A DNA stretch of 64,000 bases from Lepidurus packardi. Lineage: Eukaryota > Arthropoda > Branchiopoda > Notostraca > Triopsidae. Each line of letters opens with the position of its first letter. The stretch's first letter is position 1. The DNA is taken from positions 299,501-363,500 of the forward strand of contig JAKZAN010000002.1 of assembly GCA_023053545.1 (NCBI GenBank), in the 5' to 3' direction. Under the pieces are notes generated by a model. It was not told the origin of the DNA. It ran no database searches and saw nothing but the letters and a program-made list of their open reading frames with translations. Below, piece by piece: positions 54,101-64,000 of the stretch. Both the position numbers and the translations under genes were made by a program.

Positions 54101-57100
54101 AAGGATGTGAGCTTTAATAGCACTCCAATTTAGAAATGCGTCTCCCTCAAACTCGATATGAAGAGCCTCTTTGCAAACCAATAACACGTCCCTCCTGCTC
54201 CTGTCATCGTGGAGGAGGCTCTGATTTCGTAGAAGTGCCTTCCACTCTGCTGGAAATGGGAAACTGGAGTCGCTTCATCCCTTCTAACCCTCTTTTTCCC
54301 CCACCCCCTCAAATTCGACTGAAAACGTTCATTAAGCTCTCGGGCAACACACTTCCAATAAGGAGCGAACGCCAAGCCTTCTCGGGTCCTATGAAAAAAG
54401 AAAAAAAACTCAACGCACACGCATGAGAACATGGGCAAGTTCAAGAGCAATCGCAGCATTGGCTTAAGGAGCGGCTGGGGCGGGTAACTCGACCGAAGAG
54501 CAGCAGCAGCCAAGGTTAAAAACACGGAAACGAAGCGGTCCTGGCGTGCAGACAACAGACGACCAAACCCCCCATTATCAAAGAAAAGAGGGGGTAGGGG
54601 TGGAGGGCAAATGAGGAAGTAGTTGAGGGGGAGAAAAGGAAAGGGATTTCACAAACAACTCGGAACGGACTACCAGCTCACTTCCGGGAACGAGTCCTCC
54701 TCATAAAGTCGAGCGCACGTGCTAATACTAACACTAACTGACTGATGATCAAAAGCTGTTAAATGCCACGTCAGCCTGACGAGCCACAAATTGGAACGAT
54801 CAAAACGAGCGAGCGGCGATTCGGTATTTAGGGGACTCCCCCTCAAAAACGTCGCGACAGTTTTTATCTCGTTTGATAAGTGTATATGTGTCAGTGAGTG
54901 GGCTTGACAGACGTCAAGCCGGATGGAGCTTTAACCGGGAGGGAAAGGAGAAGAGTATCAAGTTGTAGATCAGCCGAGATCCCTGTCCTGGGACCCCAAG
55001 TCAAAGGTCCGCTATTACTATTGACTAGTTCATGATTAACTCGTGTAAAAACCTGAGGGGTTTGCTCTTTCGTGTGCAGGCTATTGGGCGCTGAGCGAAA
55101 GACACTTGTTCGCCTCCAAAAAGAGATGAAGGTGGGTGGAACAAACAACAAAGGTCCAGCTAAAGAAGCGCCTTCTTCGCGGAACGGCGTCAACAGGAAC
55201 GGAAGCGAAAAAGAAGAATTTCCCTTTGACGTTAGGCTTAGGTTTCGGGGGCTCTAGAAGATCGTTGCCGGGGCTCAGGTCTTGCTATTCAGGTGTGAGC
55301 AGGAGAGGGGGTCTTCCAACGTATATAAACCGAGTCAAAAGGCTTTGGTATTTCTGCTGGCTGCATGTGAATCAAGGGGGCCATGATCTCAACAAAAGAG
55401 CGACAAGAACGGAAAACCAAGTGCTGCCGACATGTTCAACGGCTAAGGCCTGGCTTGGAAGGCTTTCCAAAGCGACTTGAATTCCTCGTCCCACAATCAA
55501 TCGAAATGCCAGGAATAATGAGATATATAAAAAATATACAGAGAAAAAAGGTTCAGAAGCCACAACTTACGTCAAAAAAAGTTGGCCGTGTAAATTCGTG
55601 GGACTGGCCAAGAGAATGATTCAGGATACATCCAACCCTGGGTTCTCAACTAAAGTGAAGACAGAATTAAAACCCACATCTTCTACTAACAAGAAAAGAA
55701 AGACAATGGTTTTCCCTTGTTGACAGAAAAGGATGGGATTGAATACATACTTGTTGGCACCGCCGTAAAACGAGCTTGAAATTAGTCGGTAATGAGCCAA
55801 TTTGGAGCAAGGGTATAATGAAAAGCTTTGAATCACAAAATCCTGTTTAAAAAGGCGCTACTTTAATTAATTTAGGGCACAATCACGCAACAGTCACACA
55901 CACACTCTGATGACAGACTCCGCCCGCAGCTTTGCCATAGCAACTCGTGAACAGAGCCACCTAGGGAAAGCCAACAAGCAATCCCTTACTCACGAATGGG
56001 TGCTGCTACCTATAAAGCATGGCGTACAGCGCTGAATTGTTCGAAGAGCGCAACCGCTCAGTGCTGCTCCCGAGCGGCTAATCGCTTCAGTTAAGGCAGA
56101 TCCCCGCCCAGGCGACGGACTTTAAACCTCGTTGAGTGGGCACTCTATTTATAATTTAGTTTTCTAATAAATTGGAGCTCCAAAGTGCCAGCCAGCATTA
56201 CAGGTAAAAAGCACATAGTTTCTAACCTAAAGTGTAGAAGAGAGCCGTTATAAAGCATGACATATGACTGCTTTTCAATGAAAAGTGGATTTGCAGCCAA
56301 AGTCATCACGAGGGGTCTGCAGGGGCAGGACGCCGACATCATAAGCTAGGTGATAAATGTCTTGTGGGAGTTGGTAGGGAAAAAAAGCAGACCACAGTCA
56401 GCCTCTTTGTTGTCGAGAAGATCAGCCAAACGTGCGTGAATTCCCCAGGTTACCATTGTCGGTCTACTTTTCTTTTTTCATTTCCTCCCTGACGCTTTCT
56501 CCATACCAAGTCCCAAGGAACATTCTTGTCGAAAGTTGAACGCAAACCCAGAACAGCCTGGAACAGTGCTTCAGCCCGAATTCCCCGAGAAGGTCATATG
56601 CCCGCACCCTTCCCATATCCTCATCACATAAGTAAATCCCACCGAGTCCGGTTACCGCAAAAGAAAGAAGCCTCCCTCCTTCTAGTAAAAATCTAACATC
56701 CAGTCAAGAAACCAACAAAAGCGAAGCGCCCCATTTTCTCTCTCTCGTTCCCTTTTGGCCAGGTCTTGCAGTCCGGGATAACAAGGCCGCCTGCTCACGA
56801 AGCAAGGCTTAATCTCACTTTCAAAGAGACTGTCATGAAATTTACATCCAATCTAGAGCTGGAAAAGCCAAAGCTTTTCTGTGTGGAGAGAGCGAAGAAG
56901 CAAGGGGGTCTTTCGCGACTGCAAATTCCCAGATTACACTCGTAGGATGGGTAATTAATGTGTTTTTCCAGGCGGGCTCCCGTGTCCAGGACGGCGAAAA
57001 AGCCTCCGGAAAAGATGGGCCTATATATTCATTTGTGGTCACCGTCATTACCATGATTAAACCAAGCCCAACTCACTCTTTGGGTTTTCCTCCAAATGAA

Positions 57101-57699
57101 AAAGACAGAAAAAAAGAGACGCATACGAAAGGTCCTAGATAAAGTTAAATCACACTGAGGCAATAAGGGGAAAAAAAGGCATCGGAGACTGCAACCATTA
57201 TTAGAAAAAAAAAGAAACCAGGTCCTTGATTTATATACACCAATTACAACCGCCAGTGCGATGGCTACCACGGAAGAAAATAGTAGAAACCATCTTCGAT
57301 TTCCCATTACACCGTATTGCTAGCTGGGCTGTGGCCCGTTGTCTTTCTGTCCTGCAACCCCCAACCAATGTCCGACCGTTGCGAACTAAGCAAACACAAG
57401 AACGCAAAACAACAAAGAAAAGGATATCTCTTTCACTGGGTTTCTCTTGGCACGGCATTTGATATTGGCGATATATAAATAAGCTTGACTGGGGGTTTTC
57501 CTCGAGAGAAAAATCTCGACTTTTTGGTTTGTCTTCTTCATCTTCTTAAATATTAGCAGCAATAAGCCAAGTTTGTGTGTGGGTTTGAGTTGAACTTTAG
57601 CTGGGGCGGCGAGAATAAGCACCCTTAATTTATTCCCCCACCCCCAAATGCTGGAAGTTTCCTTGTCTTTGGCGGAGCCCAAAGTAGTTCAAGTTTTCA
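51128..57699. other. Long non-coding region between beta-arrestin and neuroligin 3' end
   Basis: These 6.6 kb have no supported gene apart from one candidate first exon. Open frames are short and without family marks on both strands. If the remote exon is real, 51128-53833 is its first intron. The remainder holds promoter DNA and the neuroligin 3'UTR. Base composition is higher in C and in pyrimidine runs than in the transposon block. Confidence 0.4.
53834..53865 (-). CDS. Candidate first coding exon of beta-arrestin
   Basis: ATG at 53865 opens 10 codons (MFKFLVLAAI) plus two bases, ending at a good donor (ATTAG|GTAAGA). Phase 2 joins exactly to the 51127 acceptor, creating the Arg of RVFKK, which many beta-arrestins have just before VFKK. 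The junction phase and the Arg are supporting. The hydrophobic N-terminus is not typical and many donors exist in 2.7 kb, so this is only a candidate. Confidence 0.3.
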
Positions 57700-60600
57700 T
57701 CACAAAAAGCCCTTATCCGGGGGCAGGGGCATCGTTTCCTCGTACCGCACATCCAAACTAGATCTGCCGCAGGGTAACGCCAGGTCGGGCTGGCTTCGCA
57801 TGAGCATCGCATCAGCTTCTTCACAACACCGGTTTCTTGAGCTACTGGCCGACTTCTTGAGTGTGCCGTTGCACGAAGGCGTTTGCACAAAGCACGCTTC
57901 CATTTCTAAGGCGGCGGAAGTTCGGTGGGACGCCGACGGTCTGCCCGCCGAAGTACTGGTCAGACTTTCGCTGAACGAGCGATGAAAGTCTTTACTTAAA
58001 GCTTGGCGCCGTCGGTCGCGGCGGTAGTACAAGCCGGCGAAAGTTAACACGTTCAGGATCAAGAGCGAGCAGCCAATCGCGATCGTCACACTGAGCGCCG
58101 TTGAGTACGCCGAGGGATCCGGCTGCACCGCGGCAGCATTGTTGTTGTTGCTGTGGTTTTCCACCGCTAGGACGTCGCCGGTACTGAAGAAAACTCCCGT
58201 GGGTTCGGTGGGCAGTCGCCCCAGTCCCCCGGCGGTGGCACAGGTCACGGCCATGCCGCTGCTGGCCGAGGACTCGGCGTCCAAGGAGTTGGGCTGCGAA
58301 TCCACGTAGGATCCGTTGGCCCAGGCTGGTAGGGAACCATTTCGCTCGTGGACGTAATCCAAGAGCAGGCCGTGACCTGGTAGGACGTTATCTTGTCCCG
58401 TACGCTGCAACTCGGGCACCAGTTGAAGCCAAACCGCCATTCGATGCGCTCTTAGATGGCTCCTCATTCTGGGCTTAGTACCTAATGCCCAATAAAAAGA
58501 GATACAAAGGATTTATACATAGAGAGAGAGAGAAGCAGTTTTTTTTTTCTAGATAACAATTCCCCATTAACTCAAAAGCCGTGTCTCTCAAAAGCTTCCA
58601 GGAAATAAAAGAACAAGCAAGTCCAACACAATTATTATTATTATTATTATTATTATGGTAGTCCGTGAAGCTGCCGGAGAGGTGGAAAAGGGAGTCTACA
58701 GTACCGGTCCTGCCATTAAAGGGCCAGGGATGGAACATTGTTGGCGTATCCCGCGTTCAGTAAGTTGGAAGACCAACTCAACCCGTCCACCTAAAACTTT
58801 GCAGAGAAAGTCATCCCTGGCTAACAGTACGCGTCGAGTGAGAGCGAGATTCCGCAAACATTACATTAGCATATGCTGCAATTACAGGGACTCTGGGAGT
58901 CTAAACAGCTGGCCACGATGCAAAAGGAAAATTCCTCGGGCTCCTTCCCTCTTTTAGTTCAATAAGATCCCCTTCCTTCGAATTTACCCTTACTGTGACT
59001 AAGTACTCCGCTCACACACGCAAAAAACTTTTAAGCTTAAAATCTTTTTCTCCCGAAAAAAAAGTGATTTACCAATTTCCAGGTACTTTCGTTGCACATT
59101 GTCATACGTTTCCCATGGAGTGCTTTTGAAGCGATTGCGCTCTTTGGAAAGACGGAACGTCCCATCTTGCGGCTCGTTAGGATTCCTATAGGTTCCACCA
59201 GATAAACGATAAGACGTCAGGTGAAAACCCATTTTTTGAACATTTAGTTTTTCTACTCGGAAAGTTCTTACCCCGCTTTGGCAAAATTGCTGAAGAGCGT
59301 AATGACGGCTTCGCTGAGGACACTATCGTGCTTGGTGAAATTTCTTCCGAACGGCGTGAGTCCGCCCAATAAAGGCGCCCCGAACAGGAAGGCGACTTCC
59401 AAGCCGTGTAGGGCGCCCTGTCGCTATTATATGAGATACAATAGAAATGAAAAGCACAGGACAAAAATAGAGTGAATTAGGAAATGAGGCCCGACCTGAC
59501 AGAAAAGGTCAAGAAAGGACGACAGACAGGAACAAGCCAATGCACTTGATGAGCCCTATTGTTACAACCCTTAATGGCGGGGCCTTTGTCACTAACACCC
59601 AAGTAGGTCGCTTGTCACACACACAAAGCCCCCAAAGTGAGCGTTTTTTTCTATCTAGTCAGCTCTAGAAAGTATCTAAAAACAGAATTGGATCACTATC
59701 AACTCAATTCAAAAGCTCTTCTTTTGCTTATCTCTATTCTTCGATCCCGGTCCTTGTTCCAGGTTCATTTTAACTTACAACTAAGAATTTGCTGTTCTTG
59801 CATAAAAGCTGCATAACAATCCTTCATTTTTTATCCTTCATAAACAAACCCCGAAAGTAGGCGGCGTATAGTTAAATTAAGGACTCCACCTCCCCCGACC
59901 GAAAAATAAAGAAGAAACGCTGGGTCGTAGCATTTTAATTTTTCGCATATTGGCTGAGCAGTGCTTTGCCCCTCCCCCCCAACAGCTTCCATGAAGTTGG
60001 TTATGCAAACGACCATCATTTCCTCCATTCTGCTCACATCCCAAAACACCAAGACAAGCCGAGAGCGGGAGACTTCGTGCCACACGGAGGAAGAAACGCT
60101 CCACGGAATGCTGCAAGTATCGAAAGGAAAGCCGGCTCCTCTCTCTTCTTCTCTTCCGCTCCGCACTGCACACTTTTTTCCATGGAAAACAAATTAGACG
60201 TTCGTTGTTGGGTGTTGCTGCAACCTGCATGGCAAGTAAAAGCGAAGGCAAAGGAGGGAAATTTGCATAGCTGAGCGAGGCGGTGGGGAATTGTAAGAAC
60301 CCGCAGCTAACGAAACCTGTCTTTTACCCTTTCTCGCTCTCTTCTCTTGCTGGGAGCAAACACACACATACACACAAGCCCCTCTTCACACGTCTTTTGG
60401 CGCTTTAACAGTATTTTTTCCTTTTTTCTCTCTCTGTTACCGAAGTTGGTCTCGGTGATCAATACACCAGAGTTGCAAGTGCAAGTATAGTACTACCATC
60501 CGCTTTCCCTCGATAAAGGGAGAGGGGGAGACAGAAAAAGTTGACCGGGTTTGAGGGCAGAAATATCGTTAAGAAACATGCTTACCGGAATCTTGAGATG

Positions 60601-63600
60601 GGAAGTAATGTTGTAGCCATGCAGGTTTTTTTTCCAACCCACCGCACTATAGCGATAGACCCCTGAAGCACGATGCTTTTGAACATCCAATTTCCCGAGT
60701 AAAAGGCGCAGATAGATTGAAGTATTGTGAAGCTCCCTTCCTCGAAAGAAAGCTTCTGTCCAATGTCATCTTGTCTGGTTTTGAAGGACAGGCCAGTAAA
60801 AGTCTTCCTATTACTTGGGCGAGGAGGGGGCAAAACGCAGAAATAGTTGGGAGAACTCCGTCCCAACTCTACAGTTAGTAAAACCCTCAACTCTTAAAAG
60901 TAGGCGGGAGCTTTGCTTTCACAAGCCACGGCTCAAGTATCCATTTTCCGCCCTCTCGTAGACGAGTCCATTTCCAGAAACTCTGTTCTTTTCCTTTTAG
61001 TATGTTTCTCTCGTTTCAGCTTCTGCGATCCTGATACTTTTCTTTCTCCTTTTTCTTCCCCCTTTTACTGCTATGGCTTTGCTTCGACCCCCTAACAGGG
61101 GACTTTCCTGGCTAATGTTTTCCATCTCGGAGCGAAAAAAGCACAACACCTTAAGAAAAGAGGCAGTCTAACAGAAAGCTCTTCTAAAACTGTCCTGAAA
61201 CTTACGAACAAGACTGCGGCCATTCAATTAAAATCCATTCTTTCAACAGGGGAGAGTTGTCCTCTTCAAATATCCATTGAAAATTATCGCGGCTTGGTTT
61301 GAAAGCTTTTGCGGTTCATCACGAATGGCGCCAGTCTCGAAGCAGGGTACAAACAGTAGATGGTTCTCCCCTGCGCACTCCTAGTTTCAAGTCAAAAACG
61401 TTCCCCAGTTTTCCCGCCATTTTCATATACCGTCACTTGTGGGTGTTTATCGCCAGGGCCCGAGCCTTGGTCGGGCCAAGTGGTGCTCATTAAACTAAAA
61501 TTACGCCGTCAGTTCCTCTGCTAATTAAACACTTAAATTGAGAAGGGTTATTCTGCACTCCGTTCTTCAGATGGCTCGTGGCTTGGTGGTCTTATTTCAA
61601 GTGCAGTGAAAGTGTCAAGTGCTAGTGCTGCGACAAGATTTTCCCTTCCAGCTTGGAGCAACAGTAAAAACACAACTCTTCATGACGTCTTGGTTAGAAT
61701 AAGGGTAAAAACTAACGCACCATAAAGATGTCTTTTCCCTATTGTTCTGCAAAAGAAGAGTGCAAACTTTTAGCCCCAACCAGAACACTATATAAAAGCA
61801 ACTAGAACAAAAAAAAGAAGCTTCGTGTCAATACCGGAACTGTATCCTAGCGTTCCCGATGCCCTGTTCTAAAGTCTAATCTACCTCACGTGTGGCTCGC
61901 TATTCCCCCGCGTAAAGTTGCACTCCATAATAATGAAGCCAATTGGCAGCGTTAAATGGACACGGATTATTGAACCCCTGGAAATGTGCCCCAAATGGTA
62001 TGCTACCCTTCAATCAGCTAATTGCCGAACAGAGAGCTCTGTACTATAACACTACGGGTGTGCAATTTCTTCCCTCCCTACTGTTATTAGGCAAGCCTCC
62101 AATAATCCCCATAAACGCCGGTAATTTTCAAAGTTTTCTTCCTCTGAAATATAACTTTTATCGAACGACTAATTCCAGTGTTTGCTCTAATTTCTTCTGA
62201 ACAGTAATGGGAGAAAGTAAGATTGGTGGAAGCGACAAAAACCCGCAGTTTGAGAACCTTTCCCGCAAACTGGATTTTCGAAGGTAAGATTTCGGTTAAC
62301 TCCCCTTACTTATTTTTCCCCATCCATTACTAAAGCGGTGATCCTAGCTGCAAAAGCGGCTCTGCTTTTTTGTTCCCTCCCACGTTTCGATAAATCAAAC
62401 TCAAGCTCAGGCCGCCTGCCACGTTACGACCCAATAGTTCTTTCTCTTCTTCACACTTTCCAATCCGGGAGTATGAGGTTTGAAAACGAGCCAGCCGGCT
62501 CATTCCATCAGCCAACTTTGATATAAACTTCCAGTGCGGGAGTTTTTCTGATTTTTCCTTTTTTTTTCTCACGCTGGGGCTATTTCCAACCGTGCCGCCA
62601 CGACTGACCTGCTGCGATAGGGGGGGAAATAAAATAAAAACCCTTACAGAAATATTTTCTTTCCCCGAAACTTGAACCCCGCGTTAGCTCAAAGATCACA
62701 GCTCAATTTGCCGGATCTTGGAGCTTTTTCCCCCTTTCCAAGAGTATATGAAGAGAAACGGGAATCTAAAAGAAAGGTGAAGCAGTCCTCAGTCTTTTCC
62801 GCCTCAGGGCAAGTTTGACAGGCAGCAATAGGCAATTTCACTGTAAAGTTTGTAGGATCCCCGGGCATGATTCAATTTAGGAGCTTTTTGCTGCTCTTGA
62901 GATGGCAGACGGCCTTCCTTTTCTCCCTTCTGTTCGTTCTTAGTCTACTCGGATGCGACACTCGACACACATGCAAAAATGAAAGCGGAGGCAAGTGGAG
63001 TTTTTATCCGCTTTTGAATACTCCGAGGTTGGCATGATCGTCGGTCCCCGGTCACGTTATTGATAACCGTGCGGGCCTGATATTGACGTTGAAGCTCGCA
63101 ACCCAATCGGGTAAACGAACCAGTTCCCTGAATCATTATTCAAGTCCCGCAAACGCGCCCTGCCCACCTACTCCCAGCCTTTCTTTCCCAAATCGAAAAG
63201 CTTTCTCTCTCAAGCAATACATCAAGCCCAGTCCAGCAATTTTTTTTCGCTTTTCGAGTAGCCTCCTCCCTCCAAATCCTGCCTACCTCCCACGAAAAGT
63301 CGTGCGAGTTCGAAAGTGTGTAGCTGGCCAAATTGGTTTGTATACGTCCTGGGACCATCAACGCATCACACATACCAAAGAAGGCAAGTTATTGCTTTGT
63401 CAAGGACGGCTGCTAGAGTTGGAGGACTTTAAAAACTTACCTGTGCAAGGGAACCGTCCTTGCCTAGGACGTCCAGGAAGTAGAAATAGGCGTTGGTGTT
63501 CGAGTGGCTGAGCAATTCTGCCGTGGCCATGGCAGGCGCCACGAACTGGGCGTCGGTGAGGGCATCGATAGTGGCGTCTCGCACATTGACGGGGTGCTGC

Positions 63601-64000
63601 ACTGTTCGCTCCCAGTCCGTGTATTCGTTGGCCACGGTGAGAAAGATCTCGGTCTGGTGGTAGCGATAGGAACTGGCCACAAAGTTCCGCATCACTTGGT
63701 CCCGGTGCCGCAATTCCATGCCGTACTCGAGCGCTTCGGCCCCTAGCTGGAACGCCGCTTCGGTGCTCAGGGTACCGAACAAAAAGTCGTAATGAGCGCG
63801 TTCGCCTTGCTCGCTCCGCTTCCGTGGACCCCCGGCACTCCCTCGGAAATTGCCACCACGCACTACCACTCCGTCAATCGTGGGTCCAAAACGCGGTTTG
63901 AAAGGGTCGTGCGGCACCTGAGCCGCCGCCGCGAGTAATCGCTCCAAGGGGGCTTCCCTCAGGCAATTCAAGGCCGATTCCGGGTCCTCTCCACTGACAG
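57700..64000 (-). CDS. Neuroligin, C-terminal part (gene continues beyond the right edge)
   Basis: Exons in the window are (64000)-63441, 59417-59272, 59185-59073 and 58481-57700, all in phase. Neuroligins are postsynaptic adhesion proteins whose inactive cholinesterase-like ectodomain binds neurexin. The ectodomain end reads RFGPTIDGVVV, YDFLFGTLSTE, NTNAYFYFLDVLG, GALHGLEVAFLFGAPLLGG, VITLFSNFAKAG, NPNEPQDG and LEIGTKPRMRSHLRAHRMAVW, closely following the family. A membrane span (ALSVTIAIGCSLLILNVLTF) follows a Ser/Asn-rich stalk, then a basic stop-transfer (YYRRDRRRQ) and a cytoplasmic tail of roughly 105 residues ending PPDKGFL. The tail lacks the TTRV-type PDZ-binding end of vertebrate neuroligins. 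The N-terminal half, including the position of the lost catalytic Ser, is outside the window. Confidence 0.93.
58631..58656 (+). repeat. ATT trinucleotide microsatellite
   Basis: About eight to nine ATT units lie in the intron between the last two neuroligin exons. Confidence 0.95.
59418..63440 (-). other. 4-kb neuroligin intron
   Basis: This stretch separates in-phase neuroligin exons (donor CAG|GTAAGT at 63440, acceptor CGACAG at 59418). I see no gene, transposon end or RNA gene inside. It is far longer than other introns in this window, so it may hold regulatory sequence. Confidence 0.6.

Noticed and set aside
53142..54555. Several 100-140-codon frames between beta-arrestin and neuroligin
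   Set aside because: Low-complexity Phe/Ser-rich or Lys-rich products with no conservation signal; pyrimidine-rich intergenic DNA yields such frames by chance.
1..64000. CRISPR arrays, bacterial operons or rRNA genes
   Set aside because: No regularly spaced direct repeats and no rRNA-like segments were seen; intron-rich genes show that this is eukaryotic DNA.

Overview
The window is nuclear DNA from a compact arthropod genome. Protein-coding genes are broken by many short GT-AG introns (about 45-80 bp) and packed head-to-head or tail-to-tail. The gene set (TRIC channel, Asef-type RhoGEF, RPP38, importin alpha-3, DIPK2A, PELP1, MFSD1, kurtz-type beta-arrestin, neuroligin) is animal. The intron density, the Inr-like TCAGT and the transposon mix suggest a crustacean such as Daphnia. 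That placement is inference; no sequence search was possible. All exon models were read by hand from splice sites, reading phase and protein-family similarity. For every spliced gene listed as CDS, the exon phases were checked and add up, except where stated.

Left part (1-21.8 kb): TRIC channel gene (+), a many-exon SH3-DH-PH RhoGEF (-) with a long upstream N-terminal segment (-), RPP38 (-) and a probably mitochondrial rhodanese (+) sharing a 320-bp intergenic region, importin alpha-3 (-) and DIPK2A (+) diverging from a 0.9-kb region, and PELP1 (-) converging on DIPK2A.

Middle (23.4-45.4 kb): a block of mobile DNA. Remnants of immunoglobulin-like exons abut an old, frameshifted Ty3/gypsy element (gypsy-1). 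A young Ty3/gypsy element (gypsy-2) sits inside its pol gene. It has 222-bp LTRs that look identical, a tRNA-Ser primer site, an intact pol frame and a textbook -1 frameshift signal. Its gag is in turn interrupted by a hAT DNA transposon with perfect 14-bp ends and an 8-bp target duplication. Next comes a 5.26-kb transposon with TTAA target duplication and 18-bp ends. It carries one intact 895-aa protein that joins a DDE-type transposase-like region to a YqaJ/lambda-exonuclease-type nuclease. This is the most unusual system in the window. A decayed DUF6729-type transposon gene follows (-).

Right part (46.3-64 kb): MFSD1 transporter (+), non-visual beta-arrestin (-) with a possible remote first exon, and the 3' part of a neuroligin gene (-) that runs off the right edge and contains a 4-kb intron.
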